Assembly (NCBI RefSeq): GCF_031844705.1
Contig: NZ_CP134609.1
Span: 3,968,001-4,032,000, forward strand
Reading direction: 5' to 3'
DNA length: 64,000 nucleotides
Origin: Streptomyces sp. ITFR-16
GTDB taxonomy: Bacteria; Actinomycetota; Actinomycetes; Streptomycetales; Streptomycetaceae
Each line of letters opens with the position of its first letter. Position 1 is the first letter of the stretch. The translations under genes and the position numbers were made by a program. The notes below the pieces were generated by a model that was not told the origin of the DNA, did not search any database, and saw nothing but the letters and a program-made list of their open reading frames with translations. Below, one piece after another: positions 43,401 through 51,633 of the stretch.

Positions 43401-44007
43401 CGTCCAGGAAGTGCCCCGAGAGCCGTGAGAGCAGCAGCCACTGACGGTCCATCCGTGACTGGGTCGCCCAGCCGATCAGGATCATGAAGAGAGGGATGAG
43501 GGGCAGGGTCACGACGATGATCGCCGCGGAGATCCAGTCCTCGGTGACGACCCTGGCGAGGACGGCCACCGGCACCACCACCGCGAGGCCGAGCTGTGGC
43601 AGGTAGCGCGCGAAGTAGTCGTCGAGTGCGTCGATCCCCCGGGTGGCCAGGGTGACCAGCGAGCCGGTGCGCTGTCCGCTCAGCCAGTCGGGGCCCAGCG
43701 CCGCCGCCCGGTCGAGCAGCCGTCGGCGCAGCTCGGACTTGACGGCCGCGCCGGCCCGGTAGGCGGCCAGCTCGGTGAGCCAGGACACCAGGGCCCGGCC
43801 GAGCGCGACCCCGGCGAGCAGCAGGAGCGGGGTGCGCAGCCCCGATGCGGTGAGCCCGTCCTCGAAACCGCCCACCACCACCTCGGCCACGAGCATGGCC
43901 TGGGCGATGACCAGCGCCGCCCCGGCCAGTCCGAGTACCACCACGGCGACCAGGAAGAGGCGGGTGGCACGGGCGTGGCGGAGCAGACGCGGATCGATCG
44001 GTTTCAC
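40495..44007 (-). CDS. cydCD: Fused CydC-CydD ABC exporter for cytochrome bd assembly
   Basis: An 1170-residue fusion of two half-exporters. First half: six helices in 1-310, Walker A GPSGVGKST (367-375), signature LSAGQRQ (471-477), Walker B LLLLDEPTAS (491-500). Second half: membrane part about 610-900, Walker A GPSGSGKTT (955-963), signature LSGGQRQ (1059-1065). CydDC exports thiols or heme-related compounds needed for bd oxidase; in Streptomyces the two halves form one chain. GTG 44007 is chosen because family similarity begins there; the perfect parS palindrome at 44001-44014 overlaps this start. It follows cydB by 46 bases. Confidence 0.94.
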   Translation of the reverse strand: MKPIDPRLLRHARATRLFLVAVVVLGLAGAALVIAQAMLVAEVVVGGFEDGLTASGLRTPLLLLAGVALGRALVSWLTELAAYRAGAAVKSELRRRLLDRAAALGPDWLSGQRTGSLVTLATRGIDALDDYFARYLPQLGLAVVVPVAVLARVVTEDWISAAIIVVTLPLIPLFMILIGWATQSRMDRQWLLLSRLSGHFLDVVAGLPTLKVFGRAKAQAESIRTITSQYRRATLRTLRIAFLSSFALELLATLSVALVAVTIGMRLVHGELDLYTGLVVLILAPEAYLPIRQVGAQYHAAAEGIAAAEEIFAVLETEPRTAGTREVPASLRLELDGVTVRHTGRAEPSLAAASLVVDEGETVALVGPSGVGKSTLLNVVLGFAAPDEGRVSVGGTDLADLSPARWREQIAWVPQHPHLFAGTIAENVRLARPAADDSAVTAALRDAGAYDFVAQLPDRERTHLGEDGAGLSAGQRQRLALARAFLADRPLLLLDEPTASLDGETEAGIVEAVRRLAAGRTVLLVVHRPALLAVADRVVTLAPADGPAGEAAAVMVPRPAVAPDDTPRTEEVHEPEVLRDTPARTGHVLARVREAAGAQRGRLALALLLGSLALGSAVGLMAVSGWLISRASEQPPVLYLMVAVTATRAFGIGRAVFRYAERLVSHDAVLRMLAELRVAVYRSLERIAPAGLRRTRRGDLLSRLVADVDALQDYWLRWLLPAGTALVVGAATIGFTAWLLPGAGLVLAAGLLLAGVGVPLVSGAGARHTEQRLAPARAELATRITDLLGGTAELTVAGALPGRSARTREADGVLTKIAAHAATATALGGGLTALIGGLTVVAAALVALPAVADGRLAGVELAVVVLTPLAAFEAVTGLPLAVQYRGRVKRSAERVYEVLDAPVPVQEPAAPAEAPATAFPLEVRGLSARYAGAAHDALDSVDLALEAGRRIAVVGPSGSGKTTLAQVLLRFLDARAGTYRIGGVEAAALESDTVRRFVGLCAQDAHIFDSSIRENLRLARTGASDADLRDALARARLLDWAEGLPDGLDTLVGEHGARLSGGQRQRLALARALLADFPVLVLDEPAEHLDLPTADALTTDLLAATRGRATVLITHRLAGLEAVDEVVVLEAGRVVQRGPYAALASVDGPLSRMLARERESAGAPALGAQV

Positions 44008-44014
44008 GTGAAAC
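44001..44014. other. parS site overlapping the cydCD start
   Basis: GTTTCACGTGAAAC is a perfect 14-base palindrome identical to the Streptomyces parS consensus. It covers the GTG start of cydCD and the first codons, so ParB binding could affect expression. Confidence 0.9.
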
Positions 44015-44053
44015 ACCCCAGGGGGCTCGGCTCGGTCAAGGCACTCACTGCGT

Positions 44054-45055
44054 TCAGTGCGCGTCGGCGATGTGCTGGGTACCGATGCGCTTGCGGAACA
44101 CCCAGTACGTCCAGCCCTGGTAGAGCAGCACGACCGGAGTGGCGATCCCGGCACACCAGGTCATGATCTTCAGCGTGTACGGGCTGGACGAGGCGTTGGT
44201 GACCGTGAGGCTCCAGTCGTCGTTCAGCGACGACGGCATGACGTTCGGGAAGAGCGTCAGGAACAACATGGCGACCGCGGCCGCGATCGTCACGCCGGAG
44301 AAGGCGAAGGACCAGCCCTCGCGCCCCGCCGCGATGGCACCGATCGCGGCGACCAGCGCCACCGCGGCGATGATCATCGCGATCAGGCTCCAGCCGTCGC
44401 CGTGGGCCACCTGGGTCCAGATCAGGAAGCCGAGCGCGAGCACCGCACCGGCCGCGCCCAGCTTCAGGGCGAGCCTGCGCGCCCTGACCCGGATGTCCCC
44501 GGCCGTTTTCAGACCGGCGAACACCGCACCGTGGAAGGTGAACAGGGAGAGCGTGACCAGCCCGCCGAGGATCGCGTACGGGTTGAGCAGGTCCCAGAAG
44601 TTCCCCACGTACTCCATGTCGGCGTCGATCTTCACGCCGCGCACGATGTTCCCGAAGGCCACGCCCCAGAGCAGGGCGGGGATCAGCGAGGTCCAGAAGA
44701 TCGCGTTCTCCCAGTTGGTCTGCCACTTCTCCTCGGGCCGCTTCGCCCGGTACTCGAAGGCAACCCCCCGCACGATCAGGCAGAGCAGGATGATCAGCAG
44801 CGGCAGATAGAAGCCGGAGAACAGCGTGGCGTACCACTCGGGGAACGCGGCGAAGGTCGCTCCGCCGGCGGTGAGCAGCCAGACCTCGTTGCCGTCCCAG
44901 ACGGGCCCGATCGTATTGATCAGGACCCGCCGTTCCGTGCGGTCACGGGCCAGCAGCTTGGTGAGGACCCCGATGCCGAAGTCGAATCCCTCCAGGAAGA
45001 AGTAGCCGGCCCAGAGGACGGCGATGAGCACGAACCAGACGTCGTGAAGTTCCAT
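44054..45055 (-). CDS. cydB: Cytochrome bd ubiquinol/menaquinol oxidase subunit II
   Basis: A 333-residue membrane protein with eight or nine helices, the second subunit of the high-affinity terminal oxidase. The N-terminal family signature is VWFVLIAVLWAGYFFLEGFDFG, followed by GPVWDGNEVWLLTAGGATFAAFP-like sequence around residue 50 (conserved Asp and Trp). It follows cydA by 18 bases and precedes cydCD. Expression should follow the Rex operator upstream of cydA. Confidence 0.97.
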   Translation of the reverse strand: MELHDVWFVLIAVLWAGYFFLEGFDFGIGVLTKLLARDRTERRVLINTIGPVWDGNEVWLLTAGGATFAAFPEWYATLFSGFYLPLLIILLCLIVRGVAFEYRAKRPEEKWQTNWENAIFWTSLIPALLWGVAFGNIVRGVKIDADMEYVGNFWDLLNPYAILGGLVTLSLFTFHGAVFAGLKTAGDIRVRARRLALKLGAAGAVLALGFLIWTQVAHGDGWSLIAMIIAAVALVAAIGAIAAGREGWSFAFSGVTIAAAVAMLFLTLFPNVMPSSLNDDWSLTVTNASSSPYTLKIMTWCAGIATPVVLLYQGWTYWVFRKRIGTQHIADAH

Positions 45056-45073
45056 CTCTCGGCTCCTGTGCTC

Positions 45074-46582
45074 TCAGTAGGAGAAGGCCATGGGCCGGTC
45101 GGCGTCGTCACGGTCGCCGCCGATCCGGGTGGGCGGGTTCAGGTCGTCGTCCGTGAGCTCCGGAGGCCCGGCCTTGATGTACTTCACGAGCAGCTTGACC
45201 TCGATCACGGCGAGCGCCGCGTAGAGCAGCGTGAACAGGATCAGCGAGGTGAGCACCTCGCCCTGCGAGACGCCGGGGGAGACCGCGTCGCGGGTCTGCA
45301 GCACCCCGTACACGACCCAGGGCTGGCGGCCCATCTCGGTGAAGATCCAGCCCCAGGAGTTGGCGATCAGCGGGAAGAGCAGGGTCCACAGGGCGACGAT
45401 CCAGTACCACCGGGCGATCCTGGGGCTCAGCGCCTTGTTCTTGAACAGGACCAGGTGCGGCACTTCGTCCTCACCGGTGCGCATCCCCGGTGGCAGCATG
45501 AACTTCTTCCGGGTGAGCCACAGTCCGAGGATTCCGAGGGCGAAGGACGCCATGCCGAAGCCGATCATCCACCGGAAGCTCCAGAAGGCCACGGGGATGT
45601 TGGGGCGGTAGTCGCCGGGCCCGAAGCGCTCCTGCTCGGCCTTGTTGATGTCGTTGATGCCGGGGACGTACGAGTGGAAGTCGTCGTCGGCGAGGAAGGA
45701 CAGTATCCCGGGGATCGAGATCTCGACGGAGTTGTGGCCCTTGCTGACATCGCCGTACGCGAAGATCGAGAAGGGTGCGGAGTTCTGTCCGTCCCACAGC
45801 GCCTCGGCCGCCGCCATCTTCATCGGCTGCTGCTTGAACATGACCTTGCCGAGCTGGTCCCCGCTGATGGCCGTGAGCAGACCGGCGACCACCACGGTGA
45901 TCAGCCCCAGCCGCAGCGAGGTCCGCATCACCGGGATGTGCTTCTTGCGGGCCAGGTGGAAGGCAGCGATGCCGACCATGAACGCGCCGCCGACCAGGAA
46001 GGCCGCCGTGATGGTGTGGAAGAACTGGGTGAGCGCGGTGTTCTGGGTCAGCACATGCCAGAAGTCGGTGAGCTCGGCGCGCCCGCGGTCCTTGTTGATC
46101 CGGTAGCCGACCGGGTGCTGCATCCAGGAGTTGGCCGCCAGGATGAAGTAGGCGGAGAGGATGGTGCCGATCGAGACCATCCAGATGCAGGCGAGGTGGA
46201 TCTTCTTCGGCAGCTTGTCCCAGCCGAAGATCCACAGCCCGATGAAGGTGGACTCGAAGAAGAAGGCAATCAGCGCCTCGAACGCGAGGGGTGCGCCGAA
46301 GATGTCACCGACGAACCGCGAGTAGTCGGACCAGTTCATGCCGAACTGGAACTCCTGCACGATGCCGGTGACGACACCCATGGCGATGTTGATCAGGAAG
46401 AGTTTTCCCCAGAACTTGGTGGCCCTGAGGTACTTCTCGTTGTCCGTCCGCACCCAGGCGGTCTGCAGGCCGGCGGTGAGCGCGGCGAGAGAGATCGTCA
46501 GGGGAACGAAGAGGAAGTGGTAGACGGTGGTCGTTCCGAACTGCCATCGCGCCAGGGTCTCCGGCGCCAGAGCTAGCTCCAC
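45074..46582 (-). CDS. cydA: Cytochrome bd oxidase subunit I
   Basis: A 502-residue heme-binding subunit. Heme ligands can be located: H22 (VYHFLFVP, heme b595 or d side), H189 in FFHTITAAF and M339 in FWSFRWMIGFG, with conserved E102 and E110 in FEALIAFFFE. The short Q-loop form fits actinobacteria. GTG 46582 is preceded by AAGGAG. It is the first gene of cydA-cydB-cydCD, and a perfect Rex operator lies 85 bases upstream. The enzyme reduces oxygen at low tension. Confidence 0.97.
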   Translation of the reverse strand: MELALAPETLARWQFGTTTVYHFLFVPLTISLAALTAGLQTAWVRTDNEKYLRATKFWGKLFLINIAMGVVTGIVQEFQFGMNWSDYSRFVGDIFGAPLAFEALIAFFFESTFIGLWIFGWDKLPKKIHLACIWMVSIGTILSAYFILAANSWMQHPVGYRINKDRGRAELTDFWHVLTQNTALTQFFHTITAAFLVGGAFMVGIAAFHLARKKHIPVMRTSLRLGLITVVVAGLLTAISGDQLGKVMFKQQPMKMAAAEALWDGQNSAPFSIFAYGDVSKGHNSVEISIPGILSFLADDDFHSYVPGINDINKAEQERFGPGDYRPNIPVAFWSFRWMIGFGMASFALGILGLWLTRKKFMLPPGMRTGEDEVPHLVLFKNKALSPRIARWYWIVALWTLLFPLIANSWGWIFTEMGRQPWVVYGVLQTRDAVSPGVSQGEVLTSLILFTLLYAALAVIEVKLLVKYIKAGPPELTDDDLNPPTRIGGDRDDADRPMAFSY

Positions 46583-46666
46583 GTCGTCTTCTCCTTACGT
46601 CGCCGTCGTTGCACCGGCAGTTTGTCCTTTAAATCCGACGGATCACGGGATGAAGCAGGACACGCT

Positions 46667-46682
46667 TGTGAACGCGTTCACA
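46667..46682. promoter_or_regulatory. Rex operator (ROP) upstream of cydA
   Basis: TGTGAACGCGTTCACA is a perfect 16-base palindrome that fits the Streptomyces Rex site TGTGAACNNNTTCACA. Rex senses NADH/NAD+ and represses cyd genes when NAD+ is high; cydABCD is a known Rex target in S. coelicolor. Confidence 0.92.
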
Positions 46683-46754
46683 TTCACAAGCAATTATGGC
46701 GCACAGACTTTCGGGATCCACGGCGGGGTACCCCTCCCGGCGCGGGCATGCGAA

Positions 46755-46790
46755 CGGGCCCCGTACCTCGCGGACGAGGTACGGGGCCCG
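46755..46790 (-). terminator. Terminator after hisC
   Basis: A perfect 16-base stem (46755-46770 with 46775-46790) has a CGGA loop, 17 bases past the hisC stop on the minus strand. Confidence 0.8.
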
Positions 46791-46807
46791 GCAGGCCTTC
46801 CCGGGGG

Positions 46808-47890
46808 CTACAGCTCCCTGCGGTAGGACTCCGTCACCTTCAGGAACAGGTCGTTCGCCTCGTCCTCACCGATCGTGACCCGCACGCCCTCGCCCGCGAA
46901 CGGCCTGACCACCACACCGGCCTTCTCGCAGACCGCGGCGAAGTCGGCGGTACGGTCCCCCAGCCGCAGCCAGACGAAGTTGGCCTGGGACTCCGGCACC
47001 GTCCAGCCCTGGCGCAGCAGCGTCTCCTGCACCCGCTGCCGCTCGCACACCAGGGACCCCACCCGGCCCAGGAGTTCGTCCTCGGCACGGAGCGAGGCCA
47101 CGGCCGCGTCCTGGGCGAGCTGGCTCACACCGAACGGCACCGCCGTCTTGCGCAGCGCCGCCGCCACCGGCTCGTGGGCCACCGCGAAGCCGACCCGCAG
47201 CCCCGCGAGCCCGTAGGCCTTGGAGAAGGTCCGCAGCACCGCCACATTGGGCCGGTCCCGGTAGATCTCGATGCCGTCGGGCACCTCGGTGTCACGGATG
47301 AACTCCTTGTACGCCTCGTCGAGCACCACGAGGACGTCCCCCGGCACCCGGTCGAGGAACCGTTCCAGCTCCGCCCGGCGCACCACGGTGCCGGTCGGGT
47401 TGTTCGGGTTGCAGACGAAGATCAGCCGGGTGCGGTCGGTGATCGCGTCCGCCATCGCGTCCAGGTCGTGCACCTCGCCGTCGGTCAGCGGCACCTTCAC
47501 CGAGGTCGCGCCGCTGACCTGCGTGATGATCGGGTACGCCTCGAAGGAGCGCCAGGCATAGATCACCTCGTCGCCCGGGCCCGAGGTGGCCTGCAGCAGC
47601 TGCTGCGCCACCCCGACCGAGCCGGTGCCGGTGGCCAGATGCGAGACGGGCACACCGAAACGCTCGGACAGCTCGTTCATCAGGCCGGTGCAGGCCATGT
47701 CCGGGTAGCGGTTGAAGTGCGCCGCCGCAGCCAGCGCGGAGTCCATCACCCCCGGCAGCGGGGGATACGGATTCTCGTTGGAGGACAGCTTGAACGCGGC
47801 CGGTCCGTCCGCCGCCGCGGCCGGCCTGCCCGGCACATAGGCGGGAACGCCGTCCAGCTCGGCGCGCAGCTTGGGGCTCGTCTCGCTCAC
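46808..47890 (-). CDS. hisC: Histidinol-phosphate aminotransferase
   Basis: A 360-residue class I/II PLP aminotransferase; HisC converts imidazole-acetol phosphate and glutamate to histidinol phosphate and may also serve aromatic amino acids. The N-terminal family segment is LSSNENPYPPLPG; the PLP Lys is in TFSKAYGLAGLRVG, and CNPNNPTGT is the conserved aminotransferase motif. GTG 47890 has GAGGAGG upstream. The gene is outside a his operon, so it may be the second hisC or an aromatic aminotransferase of this genome. Confidence 0.88.
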   Translation of the reverse strand: MSETSPKLRAELDGVPAYVPGRPAAAADGPAAFKLSSNENPYPPLPGVMDSALAAAAHFNRYPDMACTGLMNELSERFGVPVSHLATGTGSVGVAQQLLQATSGPGDEVIYAWRSFEAYPIITQVSGATSVKVPLTDGEVHDLDAMADAITDRTRLIFVCNPNNPTGTVVRRAELERFLDRVPGDVLVVLDEAYKEFIRDTEVPDGIEIYRDRPNVAVLRTFSKAYGLAGLRVGFAVAHEPVAAALRKTAVPFGVSQLAQDAAVASLRAEDELLGRVGSLVCERQRVQETLLRQGWTVPESQANFVWLRLGDRTADFAAVCEKAGVVVRPFAGEGVRVTIGEDEANDLFLKVTESYRREL

Positions 47891-48261
47891 CGCAGGTCCT
47901 CCTCGACCGTCCGTACACATCAATACTGCTCACCTTATGAGGATTGGCCGCCACTGCGAATGGCCGGACCGATGATTCGTCCGGTGGGCCCCGGAATGAG
48001 GGGGAGCGCTCACCGCTCTGGCGCGCGCCGGTGGCACGCGCCGTGGCGCGCGTCCCTCGAAGAGGTGAGTTGAGACCTCTTCGAGACATGGCCCTTACGC
48101 CAGGCCCATCCGGCCCGGCGCATGACACATGACGGTTCTGGCCCCTAACCCCCTTGCTTCACAAGGCATTTGAGGCTTAATGATCATGCAGAAACGTGCC
48201 TGTCAATGGGTGCATATGCGACCGGCCCAAGTACCTGCCCGAGCCCTACTATCGGCTCGCC
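47891..48261. other. 371-base divergent gap between hisC and the LacI gene
   Basis: No coding region is seen. Dyads are CCGGAC/GTCCGG (47964-47969 and 47979-47984), CTCGAAGAGGT/ACCTCTTCGAG (48056-48066 and 48075-48085, an 11-base stem with an eight-base loop) and a GCGCGC-rich stretch near 48020-48055. The dyads may be operators for the LacI protein or hairpins. Confidence 0.4.
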
Positions 48262-49374
48262 ATGACAGCAGCAGGGAAGCACCAGGTGAGCCGGACGGAG
48301 ACCCCCCGGCGCGGCGGCAGGCAGGGACGAGCAGGAATCCGGGATGTGGCCGCCGCCGCCGGGGTCTCCATCACGACCGTCTCCGACGCGCTCAACGGCA
48401 AGGGCAGGCTCCCGGACGCCACTCGCCGCCATGTCCGCGAGGTCGCAGAGCGCCTGGGCTACCGCCCTTCCGCCGCGGCCCGAACGCTCCGTACCGGCAA
48501 GTCCGGCCTGATCGGCCTGACCGTGACGACGTACGGGGATGAACCTTTCACCTTCACAGAATTCGCGTACTTCGCCGAGATGGCCAGAGCGGCCACCTCC
48601 GCCGCGCTCGCCCGCGGCTATGCCCTCGTCATCCTGCCCGCCACCTCACGCCACGACGTCTGGTCGAATGTCGCGCTCGACGGCACCGTCGTCATCGACC
48701 CCTCCGACCAGGACCCGGTCGTCACGGAACTCGTACGCCAGGGCCTGCCCGTCGTCTCCGACGGCCGGCCGGCCGGAACCCTTCCGGTCACCGCCTGGGT
48801 CGACAACGACCACCGGGCCGCCGTGCTCGACCTCCTCGACCATCTCGCCGCCGCCGGGGCCCGCCGTATCGGGCTGCTGACCGGCACCACCACCGACACG
48901 TACACCCGGCTCTCCACCACCGCCTACCTCCACTGGTGCGAGCGCGTGGGCCAGGACCCGGTGTACGAGTCCTACCCCGCCCACGACCCGTGCGCGGGCG
49001 CGGTGGCCGCCGACCGGCTGCTGGCCCGCCCGGACCGCCCGGACGCCGTCTACGGGCTCTTCGACCCCAACGGCACGGATCTGCTCGCGGCCGCCCGCCG
49101 GTACGGTCTGCGCGTCCCCGAGGACCTCTTACTGGTCTGCTGCAGCGAATCCACCGTCTACGCGACGACCGAGCCACCCATCACCACGCTCTCGCTCAAG
49201 CCGCGCAGAATCGGCACGGCAGTCGTCCAACTGCTCATCGACGCCATCGAAGGCGTCGACCAGGACGGCCCGGTGGAACAGGTGATACCGACGGAACTCA
49301 TCGTCCGGACGTCCTCGCAACGCCGTCCGCCCCGCACCACGGTCAGCGCGCCGCGCTCTCCGGCAGGGGATTGA
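48262..49374 (+). CDS. LacI-family transcriptional regulator with a TTA codon
   Basis: A 370-residue LacI/PurR-type repressor. The HTH is at about 29-60 (GIRDVAAAAGVSITTVSDAL, then NGKGRLPDATRRHV), with hinge SAAARTLRTGKSGLIG and a periplasmic-binding-protein-like domain from about 80 to 345. Codon 290 is TTA (49129-49131), the leucine codon read only by the bldA tRNA in Streptomyces, so translation may depend on developmental stage. ATG 48262 fits the family; an earlier in-frame ATG at 48196 lacks support. Ligand and targets unknown; dyads upstream may be its own operator. Confidence 0.88.
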   Translation: MTAAGKHQVSRTETPRRGGRQGRAGIRDVAAAAGVSITTVSDALNGKGRLPDATRRHVREVAERLGYRPSAAARTLRTGKSGLIGLTVTTYGDEPFTFTEFAYFAEMARAATSAALARGYALVILPATSRHDVWSNVALDGTVVIDPSDQDPVVTELVRQGLPVVSDGRPAGTLPVTAWVDNDHRAAVLDLLDHLAAAGARRIGLLTGTTTDTYTRLSTTAYLHWCERVGQDPVYESYPAHDPCAGAVAADRLLARPDRPDAVYGLFDPNGTDLLAAARRYGLRVPEDLLLVCCSESTVYATTEPPITTLSLKPRRIGTAVVQLLIDAIEGVDQDGPVEQVIPTELIVRTSSQRRPPRTTVSAPRSPAGD

Positions 49375-49547
49375 TCAGCCCAATTGGGACCAATCGACCG
49401 ATGAACCTGGGATGCGTACGGATTCACGACCCCTGGTGCGTCACAGAGCACGATCCGCATTCCTATGATGGGCGCACGACACCGCGGACCACCCCGACCA
49501 GCAGGGCCCGTCAGGTGTACGACGGCGCGACGGTGGTGGAGGGGTCG

Positions 49548-50606
49548 ATGACACAGGGGGCCGGTCAGGAACCCGTGGTGCGGACGGCGACGTTGCGCGA
49601 CTTCCGCGTACCGCCCTATGCGCAGTCCCCTGCGCCGCCCGCTTCACCGCTGCCGGGAAGCACCTTCCCGGCGGGCGAGGTGCTGGAGGGGTACACCCCG
49701 ACGGCCCGCGATCTTCCCGTCATCACCATCGACGGCCCCGACCGGCCGCAGACCGCGCCCGAGCCGCGGCCCGACCCGGGCTCGGGCCCCGGCCCGCTGT
49801 ACGTCGTCGGCGATGTCCACGGCTATCTGGACGAGCTCGTAGCCGCCCTCGCCGAACAGGGCCTGATCGACGCCGAGGGCAACTGGTCCGCGGGCAACGC
49901 GCGCCTCTGGTTCCTCGGCGACTTCACCGACCGGGGCCCCGACGGCATCGGCGTCATCGACCTCGTGATGCGGCTGTCCGCCGAGGCCGCAGCCGCCGGC
50001 GGCTACTGCAAGGCCCTGATGGGCAACCACGAGCTGCTGCTCATCGGCGCCAAGCGGTTCGGCGACACCCCGGTGAACTCCGGCGCAGGCACCGCCACCT
50101 TCCAGGCCGCCTGGCTGCTCAACGGCGGCCAGAAGACGGACATGGAGCGCCTCCAGGACGTCCACCTCCAGTGGATGTCCCGCCTCGACGCGGTCGTCGA
50201 GGAGGACGGGCATCTGCTGATGCACTCGGACACGACGGCCTACCTCGACTACGGCTCCACCATCGAGGACGTCAACGACACGGTGCACGCCATTCTCACG
50301 CGGAACGACGCCGACGAGTGCTGGGACCTGTTCCGCAAGCTCACCAAGCGGTTCGCCTTCCGCGACGAGTCGGGTCCGCAGGCCGTCCAGGAGCTGATGG
50401 CGGCCTACGGCGGCCGGCGCGTCGTCCATGGTCACAGCCCCATTCCGTATCTGCTCGGCGAGGTCGGATCCGAGGACGGCGAGGACAGCGCCGGGCCCGT
50501 GGTCGACGGTCCCCATGTGTACGCGGACGGGCTCGCGATCGCCATGGACGGCGGAGTGACCATGGCCGGAAAGCTACTGGTCGTCCAACTTCCGCTGCAT
50601 GTCTGA
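49548..50606 (+). CDS. Calcineurin-type metallophosphatase
   Basis: A 352-residue metallophosphoesterase. A low-complexity N-terminus (Pro/Ala) leads to the catalytic domain at about 84: VVGDVHGYLDELV (metal Asp and His), FLGDFTDRGPDG, GNHELLLIG and VVHGHSPIPYL, the complete PPP-type motif set like ApaH/PrpE. ATG 49548 follows GGAGG. Possible substrates are phosphoproteins or diadenosine polyphosphates; the sequence does not decide. A single gene. Confidence 0.9.
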   Translation: MTQGAGQEPVVRTATLRDFRVPPYAQSPAPPASPLPGSTFPAGEVLEGYTPTARDLPVITIDGPDRPQTAPEPRPDPGSGPGPLYVVGDVHGYLDELVAALAEQGLIDAEGNWSAGNARLWFLGDFTDRGPDGIGVIDLVMRLSAEAAAAGGYCKALMGNHELLLIGAKRFGDTPVNSGAGTATFQAAWLLNGGQKTDMERLQDVHLQWMSRLDAVVEEDGHLLMHSDTTAYLDYGSTIEDVNDTVHAILTRNDADECWDLFRKLTKRFAFRDESGPQAVQELMAAYGGRRVVHGHSPIPYLLGEVGSEDGEDSAGPVVDGPHVYADGLAIAMDGGVTMAGKLLVVQLPLHV

Positions 50607-50787
50607 CGTTCGCCGGGGAAGACGCATCCTGACCTGACCACGCCGACCACTGGGCCTATTTCCGGAAACCCCCTGTCACCCCGTGCCGTGGGCGCTCTAC
50701 CATCGGCGTATCAGTAGCAGGCTCTCCTCCGTTTCCGCCCAACTGCCCGGTCCCAGCGGGCATACAGGCCCTACGGAGCATCGGGGG

Positions 50788-51603
50788 ATGCACATGAACA
50801 GCGCTCCGCACCTGCTGACCGAGGACCGGCCCGCATACGAGCGGATCCTCGACGACGCACTGCGTCACGCCCACGAACGACCGGACCTGGCCGCCATCGG
50901 CGAACGGCTCAACCCGGTCCAGCTGCGCACCATGGCCATGGCCGCCGTCGCGCTGATCACCGCCGCGGCCGCCGTCGAGTACGAGCACTACGTGAAGGCC
51001 CGCGACGAGCTGCGCGCCACCGTCCAGGACCGCGGCGCCCGGGCGACCGGGGCGGACGAACTGCCCGAATCCGGCGCCGGCATAGGAGCCGTGGTCACGG
51101 TCCTGGCACCGGTGCTGGCCGGCACCGCGGCGGTCATCTTCCTGCTGGTCGGCTACATCCTGAAGATGCTCGACCCGCCCCCGGCGTTCGCGAGGACGAT
51201 GATCGGCGCGGGCTGGTTCTTCGCGGCGGCCACCGCAGCGGCCATCCTCGTCGCCGCCGTCGGCCTCCTGCTCGCCGCCCTGCGCAACGGCTCGACCTCG
51301 CTGGCGGCCCGGGACTCCGGCGAGGAGCTGCCCGACGACGTGGCCCGGGCCAGGGACGCCTGGGAGGACGCCCTGCTGGAACGGGGCATCCTGCCCTTCC
51401 TGCGGGACGCGCTGGCCGACCCCGGCACCGCCCCCGCCGTGCGGCCGCCGTACCGTCCGGCCAACCGCATGCCGAAGATCGGCTACAGCAGGCCGGACTT
51501 CGCCGGTCCCGACGAGGGCCCGGCGGCCGCGCCCCGGCCGAGCTTCAGCAGCCCGGACTTCTCCAGCCCCGACTTCGGCGGCCCCGAACACGAACTGGAC
51601 TGA
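50788..51603 (+). CDS. Hypothetical membrane protein (two or three helices)
   Basis: A 271-residue protein with a cytoplasmic N-terminal part, a hydrophobic stretch near residue 52, two clear membrane helices (VVTVLAPVLAGTAAVIFLLV and WFFAAATAAAILVAAVGLLL) separated by a short turn, and a long C-terminal tail that ends in repeated SFSSPDFSSPDFGGPE units. I do not recognise a family. ATG 50788 (MHMNSAP) follows GGGGG; ATG 50794 is also possible. It is convergent with the NUDIX-like gene. Confidence 0.7.
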   Translation: MHMNSAPHLLTEDRPAYERILDDALRHAHERPDLAAIGERLNPVQLRTMAMAAVALITAAAAVEYEHYVKARDELRATVQDRGARATGADELPESGAGIGAVVTVLAPVLAGTAAVIFLLVGYILKMLDPPPAFARTMIGAGWFFAAATAAAILVAAVGLLLAALRNGSTSLAARDSGEELPDDVARARDAWEDALLERGILPFLRDALADPGTAPAVRPPYRPANRMPKIGYSRPDFAGPDEGPAAAPRPSFSSPDFSSPDFGGPEHELD

Positions 51604-51633
51604 TTGGGGCCGCCGTCCGGGCCCGCGCCGCCG

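Noticed and set aside
40468..43428. A long open frame (986 codons) on the plus strand opposite cydCD
   Set aside because: It is the antisense shadow of a GC-rich gene: its translation is Gly/Arg/Pro/Gln-rich, has no motifs, and the minus strand encodes a complete ABC exporter.
44057..46576. A long plus-strand open frame (839 codons) opposite cydA and cydB
   Set aside because: Low-complexity Asp/Gly/Glu/His sequence with no domain, running across both cyd genes and their gap; a codon-bias artefact.
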